A DNA stretch of 64,000 nt, taken from NCBI GenBank assembly GCA_951804985.1, contig OX638132.1, forward strand, positions 85,688,696 to 85,752,695. Direction: 5' to 3'. The DNA is from Dryomyza anilis. Taxonomy: Eukaryota; Arthropoda; Insecta; Diptera; Dryomyzidae. A model generated the notes under the pieces. It ran no database searches. It was given only the letters and a program-made list of their open reading frames with translations, and was not told the origin of the DNA. The position numbers were made by a program, and so were the translations under genes. Positions 23,085 through 35,562 of this stretch are shown in pieces (positions within the stretch are counted from its first letter, which is position 1; each line of letters starts with the position of its first letter).

Positions 23085-23593
23085 GCAAGGATAATGACCA
23101 CGGGCCACATGTTCATGTTTAGAAGTCACAACTTATTTTTTCTAAAAGCTCGTTCTACTAGCTTTCAAACGAGCCATCGGCGGAGTTTCTAGCATTTCAA
23201 GTTTAAGAGATATTTAAATATGAGCCACCATACAAAAGTGATTTTTGGCCCATTTTTTGTAAATTTGAGCCTTTGTATCTCTGGAAGTAGTTGACGAAAA
23301 AACAAAAAAAAATTGGTCTGTTCATATCTTTATCAGTTGCCTAAATTTTATTGAAATTGAAATCGAAAAGGTAAAATCTCAAATTTGACTTTTTTGGTCG
23401 ATTTGGTGTGGAATGGCCCATATAAAAAAAAGAGAATATGGGGTCAAGACAGACAGACGGACATAGCTAAACGGGCTCGGGTAGTGATGCTGATCAAGAT
23501 TATATATTTTTTCCATACCGGCCACGCCTCCTAAGGACCGTTACAATATCTGCACAAACTTAATATACCTTGTACCTCATAGGTGTGGGGTAT
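23085..23593 (+). mobile_element. mini-me-like element, subtype 2
   Basis: GACAGACAGACGGACATAGC, GTAGTGATGCTGATCAAG, TTCCATACCGGCCACGCC and GTGTGGGGTATA follow the mini-me order but diverge from copies A-E. The 5' half (23106-23417) is shared with 26085-26340. It directly abuts the next element. Confidence 0.7.
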
Positions 23594-24022
23594 ACAAAAT
23601 TTCACCAACAACCAATATTCATCATTATCATGATTTTATTCATTGAACTAATATCGTATTTTATCAATGTCTTTCGTTTTAAATATTTTTGATAATATCA
23701 AATTTCAAACAAAACCTTTGTCTACATTTAGACATTTATGTATTAAATTAATATAGTTTGATGAACCAAATTCATCAATATGATGTATACTTCATATATG
23801 TATACTTTATATAATGAAATGGAGTCTTCGAATAGTTAGCAATTAAATATTATAAATCTTATAAGAAATATAAATAGATAAATGTGTAAATGGAAACAAA
23901 TTTTTAATTGAAATTTGAATCTATTGAAAATGAAAAACATTAAAAAAATACGAAATTAATTTAATGAATGAATTCATCAATATGATGAATCCTGATTGTT
24001 GGTGAACTTTTTTTTTTGTGTG
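23594..24022. mobile_element. MITE with CACCAACAA ends
   Basis: The left end has TTTCACCAACAACCAATATT and the right end GATTGTTGGTGAAC, an inverted repeat of about 30 bp including GATGAATNC/ATTCATC. The interior matches 50825-51410 (GTCTTCG, TATTATAAATCTTATAAG, TTGAAAATGAAAAACAT). It is non-coding. Confidence 0.75.
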
Positions 24023-24472
24023 ATCTTATAATCTTATTGGAAACAATATTTTTCATATTATATGTTCATCATCTTATGATGATGTGAAATTTTAAAATTT
24101 TTGTTTTAATTGAAATCACAATTACATGTTTTGAGAAAAAATTAAAAAATATATCTCCACTAAATCACCAAACACCTCTGCAATTATAAGAAAACCCATT
24201 ATGACGGAGATAATTTTTAAAGAAATATTAGTTAAATCAAAATTGATGTGAATCGATATAAAAAGAACACTAAGAAAACTATTTTCTGAGTTTAATACCT
24301 GAGTGAAAAACCGAAAAAAACATAATTTTAATAGAATATGAGAGAAAAGAATAAGTGGTAGAACAGAACCTCGATAAAAGATATATCAATGATCATGGGC
24401 AGATCATGTTTGTCATGTAATTGCTGGGACTATGACAAGGTAGAAATACATGACCCTAGTACAATGTACCTA

Positions 24473-24692
24473 CACCCAAAAAAAAATTCCCTCAAATCCC
24501 ATTAAAATTGGTCAATAGTACAATTATTGATTTAATAGTATACAAAAAATAAATAATTTCATATACACTCGATGGCAATGTCATGGAATTTTACAGTATT
24601 TAATGGTATATTCCCATTAAAATAATAATTTATACTATTGACTATTTTTAATATTAAAAAACTATTATTTATATAGTATTTTTTTCTGGGTT
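24473..24692. mobile_element. 221-bp-type MITE, inverted copy
   Basis: Reverse-complement copy of 10617-10837 with ends CACCCAAAAAAAAATT and TTTTTTTCTGGG. The internal CTCGATGGCAATGTCATGG block is conserved. 24023-24472 before it is unassigned AT-rich DNA. Confidence 0.85.
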
Positions 24693-26084
24693 TGTTCCTT
24701 AAAAAGTGAAATTCCGCTGCAAAATGAACAAATGTTAATAAGTTATAAAATAGCGCATTCATTGATTTTATCTCGGTCGAATATATAAGTCATATCCTTC
24801 CCAGTGTACGACTCGGAGCCTCCATTACCTCGAACAATTATCAAAGTTGCTTCGAGAATATAATCTTTTACGTTATTATATCGAAACTATTTTTTAAAGA
24901 ATTTCATAGTATCAGTGTTCGCAGGAGTTAGGACAATTTCATTGTTTTCTAAAAGTAACAATTTTCGTTTAAGCAACCACACTTCTTTGTTAATGAAAGT
25001 TAGAACGGTTCGATATTGATCGACCGTTTTGGTAGGAACAGGGTCATGTATTGTCATTGTGAGAAATGACATCGATATCGGAAAAATTCTTCGACATTTC
25101 GCCACATTTTCGTTGCAATATCGAAAAGAATGGGTACACTGGGTTACATGTAACAAAGAGAACCAACATAAAAAAAGCTAAAAATCTCCGAAAGTAACGT
25201 TTAAAATTTCAAGCACACTAAATGCAAAACCATCAAATCCCACACAAAGAGGGTATTTTTCAAATAAGTAGTCGTTAATGGCGCTACAGTGTCTCAGCTT
25301 CATTGAGTAGCAGGTAGCAACGACATTGGCAGCAGCAACAACTGACACAGCAGCAACATCCGCACTGCTACCAGCTACCAGCAGCATCAATTGCAGTGGC
25401 TTTAAAAACGCTTAAGGTGCTCTTTGCTGCACTCGCATGTGTGGCTTTTGCTGATAGTTTGGATGCCATCATTTGCCATGTACCCTGATCCTGGTCCTGT
25501 TGTGGTTTTTGTTATTTTTCCACATTCGGCATCTACTTTTTCTGTTCTTATTTTTTGTGGATTTATGCTTGTGTTTGGCTGCTTATATTTGGCGTTTTTG
25601 TTTTTATTTTATAACATATTAAAAATTTAAAACATGTTGTTAACATCGTTCGGACCGGCGCTTAGTCGTGATACTTGGAGCAAGGTCTGATTGTTTTTTT
25701 TTTTTTTTTTTGGACCGACGGTCAGTCGTTCTGTCCTGCGGTCTTCTTACGTAATGACATTAAAATTTTAGTTACGTTGTGCACTCCATGCTGACAGCGT
25801 GGCAGACAATGGAAAAACGTGACCGAGAAAGAATCGCAAAATTAATACATACTACGTGTGGCCGTCGAATGTACAATAGAAATTCTGAAAGAATTGTACT
25901 TGAATATTGTATATGTTTAAATAGAGAGAGATATAAAGAGATTATGAAATTATAAAAATTTGCTGTAATCATGACTTTTGTCTGTTATCATAGCAACAAT
26001 TTTTCGTTATATACTTCCGGTCTCAATTATTCGATTTGCGAAGCTGTAAGATGTAAGAAGATGTAAGTTATAACAGTTAAATAA
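24693..26084. other. Unassigned sequence with CAG/CAA-rich patch
   Basis: 25310-25400 carries AGCAGCAACAACTGACACAG-type words of the kind common in fly single-copy DNA. 25651-25674 and 25711-25734 form a direct repeat (GGACCGNCGNTNAGTCGT) separated by an 18-T run. No supported ORF. Confidence 0.4.
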
Positions 26085-26470
26085 TCTATCATGTTCAAGT
26101 TTAGAAGTTACAACTTAATGGGATAAAAGCTTGTTCTATTAGCTTTAAAACGAGCCATCAACGAAGTTTCTATCATTTCTTTGAACCACTGTATTTCTGA
26201 AATTAGTGGGCGTAAAAAATAAAAAAAATATCTTGATACCCTTTATCAGTTGCACAAATTTCATTGAAATCGAAGAAGATGAGTTCCAACCGTTGGTCGA
26301 TTTGTTGTGAAATGGCCCCTATATAAAACTCTTGGGCCATCTAAGCCGCTAAACCCATTCGACTGAAATTTGGCACGTGGAGTCCGGAGGGAGTCCGGAT
26401 GGTTACAAAGACTATATATGGGCGGGATTTGAAAAGGGGCATGGCACTTCTCATATAGCCTAAACTTTTA
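26085..26470 (+). repeat. mini-me subtype 2 fragment
   Basis: ATGTTCAAGTTTAGAAGTTA through GAAATGGCCCCTAT matches 23106-23417. The following GGCACGTGGAGTCCGGAGGG part has no partner in the window. Confidence 0.6.
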
Positions 26471-26639
26471 AAATTATATAACTTGGCAGTTACACTAGCT
26501 AAGTGCCGGTTGTTAAAGTCCCGGTTGCTATGAGTTAAAGATAATCGATGGAAATCAGTTAGTTAAATTCAATATTGAAATACAAACAAGTTATTATTTT
26601 TAACTGATAGTTAAAAGTTGTACGCAACCTACCAGAAAC

Positions 26640-27413
26640 ATGAAATAAAAATAAAAGTAAAAACAAAACAAAACAAAAACAAAAGCTGGTACACAAAAAA
26701 AGTAAAAACAAAACAGAAACAAAATAATTAAAAATACAAAATCAAAAACAAAATCGAAAAGAAAAACAAAAAAAACAAAAACAACACAAAAGAAACACAA
26801 AGACAAAGTCAAACGTACATAACAAAAGAAAAAATACAAAACAAAAGCAACAGTAAAAATCACAAACAAAAAGAAAAAAAATTAAAAACAAAAACTAAAA
26901 CTAAAAAATAAAAGTAAAAACAAAAAAAAATAAAGCACAAAATCAAAAACAAACATAAAAACGAAAGCAAAATATAAATAAGAATATCAAAAACACAAAA
27001 AATAAGACAAAGACAAAGCCGAAAGTACATAACAAAAGCAAAAACACAAAAACAAACGCAAAACATAATAACAAAAGAAAATCTAAAACAAAAAAGAAAC
27101 AACAAAAACAAAGATAAAATTATATAAACAAAAGCAATATAACAAAAACTACAAAAAATCAAAAAACACTAAAACAAAAAAAAATATGAAAAACAAAAAT
27201 ATAAAGAAAATTAAAAAAAAAATAAAAAAAAACAAAATAGATTCACAAAATAAACACAAATAAATTAAAAGCAACACACAAAAACGAAATATAAAAATTA
27301 AAAACTAAAAAATAAGAATAGAAACAAAAGCAAACACACAAATACATAAAAAAAACAAAAAAAAAATAAAGTACAAAATCAAAAATAAATACAAAAACGA
27401 AAGCAAAACAAAA
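26640..27413. repeat. A-rich low-complexity tract 2
   Basis: AAAACAAAAGC-type words as at 1545-2255. It passes directly into mini-me copy C. Minus-strand ORFs here (Phe/Val/Cys-rich) are compositional artefacts. Confidence 0.85.
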
Positions 27414-28155
27414 ACCAGTTGGGAAGGTTAGATCACATGGGAAATTTTAAAGTAGGTGTAATTATGATAGTTAGGATTATCAAAATTATAGTCGGTCTAA
27501 GCCGACTATAAATACCCTACACATATGTGTGGTTACCATTCAAAGTGATATATAGGTCACCAGGGTATACGAATCCTGAAAATAACTACAAACATTCAAT
27601 CGCTGAAGAATTTCCATTCATTTGATACCCATATTTACAAATGGGTAGGTGTACCGAATTTCGATTTTTTTTTTAATGAACCACAGGTCTTTTCGACGGA
27701 AAACATTATTATCACGTACTTGAGCATGATGTCAATATATATTTGACCAAAAAAGTTTACCTAAGCACGTATACATAAAAATTGATCTTTATATGTACAT
27801 TTTATATGAGGTATTTGAACATAAGTGGTCGGATCATAGGTCACAATGAACCGATTTCGCCAATTTTTTCGCACATACAGCGTAGGTATATTAGTAATCA
27901 AAGTTATAAGTTTCATTTATCTAGCTCTTCAATTTTAAAAGTAGTAGGGATTTCAACAGACAGACAGACAGACGGACAGACAGACAGACAGACGGACAGA
28001 CAGACAGACGGACAGACGGACATCGCTAAATCGACTCAGGAGGTCATGCTGATCAAGAATATATATACTTTTCCATACTGGAGATGCTTCCTTCTGGGTG
28101 TTACAAACGGCGTACCAAACTGAATATACCCTTTCACTCTTAGTGTAGGGTATAA
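27414..28155 (+). mobile_element. mini-me/DINE-like element, copy C
   Basis: Full copy: ACCAGTTGGGAAGGTTAGAT start, hairpin ATAGTCGG/CCGACTAT, long (GACA/GACG) run at 27957-28021, core CATGCTGATCAAGAATATAT, and end CCCTTTCACTCTTAGTGTAG. It is nearly identical to copies D and E. Frames read through the microsatellite (RQTDRQTDG) are not genes. Confidence 0.85.
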
Positions 28156-28175
28156 TAAATAAGAAAAGTAAAAAC

Positions 28176-29279
28176 CAGAGATCGGAAATGCCCGTGTGCG
28201 TGCGCCCGCAAATTTGTTTTACGCAGACACTGCACTCGGGCATCACATTTTTTTTACAACACATCCCGTCACAACGAGTGATGCTTTGCATTATTCTCGG
28301 TGCCTGCCCTCGTGCGGGCTACGAAACTAAAAACTGCAGCACGCGCAGACGTGGAATGAGAAAATAGAAAAGCATATCGCGCAAGTGCAATGGTATTTAT
28401 TTCGCGGGGCAACTCCGTGCAACAGCGAAAACAGATTTCACATTTTTCACAGCCAGTAAATTTTATTGGCACTGTTTTACTAGACTGCGTAATGTTTTAA
28501 TAATTTTTATATAAAACTATTGATAATACAGACAAGTTTGGCAATACTCAAATACACTTTTAATCGCAGTTTTATTTTGATTTATAAAAATTGTATCATT
28601 TAATTGTTCGTTGAACAGAAAAATAAATTTAACATGAAATCTTAATCAACATTTTTATTCAAATACAAAAATTATTATGTGCAAAAATCTATTTTAATAA
28701 AAAAGCTACATGATAGGCTTCGAAAAATAATGTATATCCTCATTTGTAAAAATGTACACTAAGTTTAAACTTGCACTGAAAAACTAGTACTAAATTATAC
28801 AATTTTTATAAACCAAATTAAAACTTCGATTTGAGTATTGCCAAACTTTTCTGTATTAACGATAGTTTTATTTAAAAATTATTAAAACATTGCGCAGTAT
28901 ATTATAACAGTGCCGTACTCTTACGCCACATAAGAATGTCATACAAGAAAAAAAAATTAACTGGCTGTGAAAAACTGCCCCGCGTGCTGCCCGGGGCAGT
29001 CGGTTTTCGCTGTTGCACGGAGTTGCCCCGCGAAATAAATACCATAGCACTTGCGCGATATGTTTCTCTATTTTCTCATTCCACGTCTGCGCGGGCTGCA
29101 GTTTTTAGTTACGTAGCCCGCACGAGGGCAGGTACCGAGAATAGTGCAAAGCATCACTCGTTGCGACGGGATGTGTTGTAAAAAAAATGTGGTGCCCGAG
29201 TGCACAGTATGCGTAAACAAATTTGCTTCTCATTTACTTATGGGCGCGGGCGCGGGCGTGCGTGCAAATCCGAACTCTG
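28176..29279. mobile_element. Foldback hAT-type element (1104 bp) with perfect 8-bp duplication
   Basis: The element starts CAGAGATCGG, ends with the inverse of CAGAGTTCGG, and is flanked on both sides by GTAAAAAC (28168-28175 and 29280-29287). Inverted arms of about 430-490 bp cover most of its length; for example, left CTCGTGCGGGCTACG mirrors right CGTAGCCCGCACGAG, and left GCGAAATAAATACC-type words recur inverted. The loop is about 28610-28780. The arms are GC-rich against their surroundings, and the right end has a GGGCGCGGGCGCGGG expansion. There is no transposase. ORFs in the two arms mirror each other because of the inversion. Confidence 0.9.
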
Positions 29280-29945
29280 GTAAAAACACAAAAACAAAGT
29301 CAAACATACAAAGACTAAGTCAAAATAAAGTACAAAATCAAAAACAAATACAAAACGAAAGCAAAAACAAAAATAAATAAAAAAAGTAAAAACACAAAAA
29401 CAAAGTCAAACATACAAAGTCAAAAGTACATAACAAAATCATAAACACAAAAAAAACACACGCAAAAACATAATAACAAAAGACAATCAAAAATAAAAAA
29501 GAAACATAAAAATTAAAATTACGTAAACGAAAGCAAAATAACAAAAACTACAACAAAATCAAAAAACACTAAAACAAATAAAATAAAGAAAGTTAAAAAA
29601 TAAAACAGATTAAAAAAATAAACAAAAATAAAATGAAAGCAAACACACAAACCAAATCAAAAGTAAAACACAAAATTAGTAAAAATTAAACCAAATACAC
29701 AAAATCAAAAGAAACAAAAGCAAACAAAAAAAAACAAAATTTAAAAAATCAAAGAACTCAAAATTAAAATATAAATCCATAAAATAAACACAAATAAAAA
29801 AATAAAAGTAAAGTATAAAAAAATTAAACTAAAAATAATTAAAAACATGACAGAAAAACGCAAAAATAAAACCAAAATCAAAATAAAATGTATTTAAAAA
29901 CAAAAACACAAAGTCAAACTCAATAATAAAATCAAAAACACGACA
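29280..29945. repeat. A-rich low-complexity tract, continuation
   Basis: AAAACACAAAAACAAAGTCA words resume immediately after the hAT element. Mini-me copy C and the hAT element therefore both lie in or beside one A-rich tract. Confidence 0.85.
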
Positions 29946-31722
29946 TTAACCCCTTAATCATTTATATTTTTATAAACGATAAAGCAACGAAATGGAACTT
30001 TTTTTACCGAAATTAGTACATGCGGTTTTGTTATAATTTAGCTAAATAGGGAAAATTATATAAATTTTATTGAGATTTTATTTTTTAATTTAATGTTATT
30101 GTAAATAAAAATAATTCAAAGAATATTTAAATGATTAGAACATGATTAATTTGGGACTAATTCTGGTGTTTTCTTTTACTTTTTTTTTATTCCATAAATT
30201 GTTTTTTTTGTTTCTCAAATATATTAGATTTAAATAAAAAAATATAATTTGAAATAAAATGCATTTTTATATAAATCATTAATGGCATAGAAAATCAAAA
30301 TAGAGAAAGACTCAAATTTAAAATGTTTATAGTTTAACATAGATATTCATAATTTAGGCATAAATTTCACTTTTATTTTATTTTCCATTTCAATTTCTAA
30401 GATTCCCATAATCGAAACTGTTCCACACACACACGTACAAATGACCAACGTATAAATAGTCGACCATATTAGGCTTCTTTTTCAAATAGTATATGCAAAA
30501 ACTAATTAAATCTTGTTTTAATTAAGCACGACAATATCTGCAGTGCATCGAACGTATGCGGCTGCATTGTCTGTCTGATGACACTGTGAGATAAAGTTCT
30601 ACCAACATTTTTCACTATCTCTACTTTGGTGCTACATACCACATACCCACTTGAATACGGGCAGTAGCAGTAGAAGTTGGTATCTCGTAGATGCGATACC
30701 TACGGGTAGCTCCTGCTGCTGCCATGGGCACCATTGCTGGGCAACCGCCAACTAAACATAACAAAAGAATTTCTCTTTCTTTTTTCGCAAAAGTTTCACA
30801 AACCGAAACAAACTAAAAAAAAAAACAAAAAAAAAACAAAAAAAATTGCATTAACAAAATAAAAATTAGAAAAAGATAAAAATCGCTGCAATAAAAAATG
30901 TTCATGTTTTTAGCAAGAGGCAGGCATCGAAAACTATAAAAAATAAACTAATAGTTGCAGCGTAGAATAAGACGAAATGTGCACCAACCAAACCAGCAGC
31001 TTCTGTATTTTTCCCAACCTCACGTTTGTGGTGGTTGGCTGCATCTCGTGGCACATGGTAGGGCTTTCAAATGTTCGAGGAACAAGTCAGTGCCATGTCC
31101 TTGCCTTTAGTTGTGTTATGTTTGTCTTGAGGTTTTTCGCAAATTTATTTAACATTTTTATTTAAGTTTTTTCTTTTTTCTTTTTCACATTTTTTTTTTC
31201 AAGTATAACTATTAGCTGAACATGCAGCTGTGTGGCGGCGCTTAAGAGTCCAAAATATTGCATAAGAAATAGAAATGTTGCCAAAACGAGTTGTGTTCCT
31301 TTAGAAGAGGTTCCCTCAAAAGGTTCCCATATATAAAGTTAATACTTGAGTTTAAGTGCAAACAATTTAAGTCGTAATAGAAATTCTTATGGGGAGCTTT
31401 TCTTGTGACTAAACGAATTTATTTAATTTAAAATTAAAATTATTCAAAATTGAAATTTAAAAATTGAAATTTAAATACAAATTAATATAAATATTATTTA
31501 TCATATAAATTATCCACACAAATATAAATATTACACTGCCCTACACTCATTATGGAGCAGTAAAAGTTGTAGCAAAATGTCATTTTCGAAATCAGCGCTA
31601 CGCTACATGAATTTCGTCGGGCAGTGTTATTCGAATACTCTCAAAATAATATCAAAATATAAAAAAAATGTATTTAAAAAAATTAAAATTTGTCCAAAAC
31701 TCTAAAATTTTGATTAGAAGTG
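29946..31722. other. Unassigned sequence
   Basis: 29946-30420 is AT-rich. 30420-31260 is less so (GTAGCAGTAGAAGTTGG, CTCCTGCTGCTGCCATGG) and looks like single-copy fly intergenic or intronic DNA. A 62-codon ORF at 30977-31165 has no recognisable family. 31260-31722 is AT-rich. Confidence 0.4.
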
Positions 31723-31932
31723 CACTCAGGAAAAAATACTATAAAATCAATAGTTTTTTTGCTATTAAAAATAGTCAATAGGATAAATTATTATATTAAT
31801 AGGTAAATCGCATTAAATACTACAAAATACTATTAAATTGTTTTTTGTGTTATATGAAAATATTTATTTTTTACAAACTATTGAATCAATAACTATCCTA
31901 TTAATGAATTTTAATAGCATTTTTTCTGGGTG
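31723..31932. mobile_element. 221-bp-type MITE, third copy
   Basis: Ends CACTCAGGAAAAAATACTAT and TTTTTTCTGGGTG. The interior is shared with 10617-10837 (ATAGGATAAATTATTAT, ATGAAAATATTTATTTTT). Confidence 0.82.
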
Positions 31933-32329
31933 TATCGGATTTCATAAGTTGCATAAGTTCTCTTTAATATTTTTCAAAATTAAAGGGGTTATTGCAGTAA
32001 CATGGTAACTTTTCTTCTAACCCGATTTTTTACATCCATTTTATTAAATAATAATTATTAAATAATAATTCATTAAATAATAATCACAATATAAAGTGTT
32101 CGGTGATAAGTCATAGACCTCATCACCAGTCTTAAAATTAATATTTTGCATTTGAGTAAAACCTTAAATTTATTTATGTAAAATCTGACTAAAATACATG
32201 CGACAATGTATTTTACCAATTTCATACCAATTTCATCTGGTATGATTTTACAAAACTATTGCTCATTTTATAATTTCAGAAACTTACCAAGTTTTGGTTT
32301 CGAAATTGAAATCTATTTGTTTAAATGTC

Positions 32330-32829
32330 GGATACCTCTTGGAGGTTTCCCATTATCTGTCGAGAGCTAGCGCCGCTTCGAAAAACGAAAACCCTTCCCA
32401 TGGTAGGGCCATGGTCATGAAGTGATCATGTCATTATTTGAGGTGATCGGGATATTGACCTCAGGCCATGATCATGTACTGATCGGGCAATTCCCCAATT
32501 TAATATTTACCCGACAATTGCCTTGTCTGAGCCCGAGCATAATAGGGTTTCTCTCATTATCTCGATCATTGCCTGATACTAATTTCGTTATGAGGAACAA
32601 ATAATGTAGCTATGATCGGGAACATTGACTGTTTAGATAATGTAAACCCTGCTATGGTAAGCATGATAAGGGCATGCAAAGGCAATGATCATATTTTCTC
32701 TAATAGGGCTTACTCAACGAAAACCCGATCATTTCCCGATGGCGCATCGGGCAAATCAGCGGAGATTTGAACTTGGGCTACGGCAACTTCGGTTTGTAGC
32801 CCAATACACTAACCAACTGAGACATCAAC
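32330..32829 (-). mobile_element. SINE-like element with internal insertion
   Basis: The minus-strand head has an A-box-like TCTCAGTTGGTTAGTG (near 32806-32822) and B box GTTCAAATC (32764-32772), spaced as in a tRNA. The distal part, TTTCCCATTATCTGTCGAGAGCTAGCG at 32346-32372 in plus orientation, resembles the body of the main SINE. Between them lies about 320 bp rich in GATCGGG and CATGATCATG. It is bounded by the direct repeat ACGAAAACCC at 32385-32394 and 32717-32726. It may be a diverged SINE that took an insertion, or a distinct SINE family. Confidence 0.6.
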
Positions 32830-33199
32830 GTAATCAATTACATTAATTTAAAATATTGAAAATGCCTTTCTAAGCGATGATGTTAAAATTTCAGAAATCA
32901 TTAAGTAATTCATCAAGTGTATATAGAGTTTTTCGATTTATCATTTCCGCCCTTCCGTTCTATAACATGATAAACCAAAAAGTAAATTTTGCTGGAAAAG
33001 CCATTAAAGTTTTTTGTAATTATCTTGGGGTTTTTCATACAGATAGAAATGCATTTTTTCATAGTTTATTCAAAATTTTGATAGCACTTTTTATTAAAAA
33101 TTGGTAAGTCTACTTAAAAAAATGAAAATAAAAATTGCAAAGTAGTTCAACTGGAATTGTATGTTTTAAAAATATTTTGATTTATGGTAAGTACATTTT

Positions 33200-33355
33200 T
33201 ATACCCTACACTAAGAGTGAAAGGGTATATTCAGTTTGGTACGCCGTTTGTAACACCCAGAAGGAAGCATCTCCGGTATGGAAAAGTATATATATTCTTG
33301 ATCAGCATGACCTCCTGAGTCGATTTAGCGATATCCGTCTGTCCGTCTGTCTGTC

Positions 33356-33388
<33 letters not shown>

Positions 33389-33937
33389 TTCCGTCTGTCT
33401 GTCTGTCTGTTGAAATCCCTACTACTTTTAAAATTGAAGAGCTAGATAAATGAAACTTATAACTTAGATTACTAATATACCTACGCTGTATGTGCGAAAA
33501 AATCGGTCCATTGTGACCTATGATCCGACCACTTATGTTCATATACCTCATATAAACATATAAAGATCAATTTTTATGTATACGTGCTTAGGTAAACTTT
33601 TTTGGTCAAATATATATTGACATCATGCTCAAATACATGATAATAAAGTTTTCCGGAGAAAAGACTTGTGGTTCACAAAAAAAAAATCGAAATTCGGTAC
33701 ACCTACCCATTTGTAAATATGGGTATCAAATGAATGGAAATTCTTCAGCGATTGAATGTTTGTAGTTATTTTCAGGATTCATATACCCTGGTGACCTATA
33801 TATCACTTTGAATGGTAACCACACATATGTGTAGGGTATTTATAGTCGGCTTAGACCGACTATAATTTTGATAATCCTAACTATCATAATTACACCTACT
33901 TTAAAATTTCCCATGTGATCTAACCTTCCCAACTGGT
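33200..33937 (-). mobile_element. mini-me/DINE-like element, copy D
   Basis: Reverse-complement full copy, nearly identical to copy C, with a long GTCC/GTCT run at 33340-33412 and the hairpin near 33840-33868. It ends CCTTCCCAACTGGT. The two form a 5-kb-spaced inverted pair. Confidence 0.87.
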
Positions 33938-34009
33938 TTTGTTATAACTTGGGATCCTATCAAAATATACAGAATCCAAAAATTATATTACAACCATGTT
34001 AGGTCAATT

Positions 34010-34420
34010 AGTCCATTATGACATTCGTATCGATACCGTTACGAGATCAATGCGCGTAGTTGGAGAAATCACACGATATCGGACCCGTTCTCTAAACGAC
34101 ATCGATCGTCAAATTGGACCTGGATGGTAGGTAGATTCCGAAACGTTCAGTCGGAGTATTCTCGACACGAGAAATTTTTCGAAATCGGAGAGATATCGAA
34201 GAAAAAATGAACATAGTTCGAGATTGCAGCGAAAAATATTGGGATATCGATTTGATAAATGTTTAAAAATCGTATCTTTTCAAAAAAATTTGAATGTACG
34301 AACATTTTTAAAAATTAGAATCGTGAATGCAATGAGTCAAACTTTTGTATCGAAGTTATTCGAGAAAGCTTCGAGGCATCGGAGGTCTCCGAGACTTGGC
34401 AGACTGGGGGTAAAATAAAA
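34010..34420 (+). repeat. Diverged direct repeat, copy 1
   Basis: Shares ACACGATATCG, GGTAGGTAGAT/GGTATGTAGAT, GTNTTCTCG and GATATCGA words in the same order with 35140-35475. The similarity is low, roughly 60% by eye. It is rich in ATCGAT-type words and has no gene. Confidence 0.5.
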
Positions 34421-35139
34421 AAATAACTTGTTTAGCCAATGAATGTTTGTAATAACTCTGTCAGTTTTTTTTTTTCAATTTTTAGAGAATTTAGACTTTT
34501 GTATATGGAAGAGTTTTTCAAATTAAGTAGACTTTAATTACTGTATTATTTATTGCGATATAATTGAATTAATAGATGACTTTAAAGTATTCATAAATTG
34601 AAAATAGTTTTATAAAAAAATTCAGTTCATCTTTTTCAGTATTCCAAAACTGATTTAGAAACCGACAGCATTCAATTCATACACCATTTATGTCTTTGTT
34701 TGTAGGTCTGCTACGTTTTGTTCGTTTTTAAACACATTTGTCATTATTTGACTTCATTTTACTACACCAAGCATTGAAAATTCGTTCTCTACATATTGCA
34801 CAAACTGTATTATTTTAATTATTTGAAATTCTCTGTGGGCACACGAAAAACGTATTACGAAACGTCGATCGTCGTGCAGGTATAAACGAATTCGTTGGCA
34901 ACACATAGCAGAAACTTTTTTTTATTGTTTTTTATTTTAAACAAGACGAATGACTACAGAAAATATATAAAAATAATAAAGCAGACCCAAACATCTGACC
35001 GTAACAAATTAATGAGAGAAGACTACATAGTGATGCCAACTAATTAAGTTTCCCGCTGCATCCTTTTGGTTTTGAAAATAAATACGCGAAAATAAAAGTT
35101 GTCAACTCTGCAGCATTGAGCTATGTTTAAGAGTACCCA

Positions 35140-35475
35140 GAGTATTCAGTATGCCAAACATTTCGATATTGATACAAGTTTCTTACGGGATGCCAGATAA
35201 TTTACACGATATCGAACTCGATATCAGGCATCAAATGTGACGTACATGGTATGTAGATGTCGATGGGTTCCATCGGTGTTTTCTCGGTATGAAATATTTT
35301 ACGTAATCGAATCGATATAGAAAATAAAAAAATTGGGATTGCTTCAAATAAAAATTCTATCTTGATGTGATAAATTTTTCAATCTTGTACCTTGTCCTCA
35401 AATTTAAATATTCAAGAAATATTAAAAATTAAAAGCGCTAAAGCTACGAGATGCAACATTTTAATAATAATAATA
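35140..35475 (+). repeat. Diverged direct repeat, copy 2
   Basis: Partner of 34010-34420, about 720 bp downstream. Such spacing could be two copies of an old element or a decayed terminal-repeat pair. No coding remnant lies between them. Confidence 0.5.
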
Positions 35476-35562
35476 ATATTCAACGTGGGATACGAAAATT
35501 TTCTATTTGTTTATTTTACTATACATCGGTAAAATAAACTTGTAGACTAAAAATGGGAGTTG

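Noticed and set aside
27782..28291. ORFs with RQTDRQTDG or LSVCLSVRLSVC repeats (also 33135-33551 and 40527-40799)
   Set aside because: Reading frames through the GTCY microsatellite of mini-me-like elements.
28269..29181. Mirror-image ORFs (PREINTIALARY) at both ends of the 28176 element
   Set aside because: The same DNA in inverted arms, with no start context or family match.
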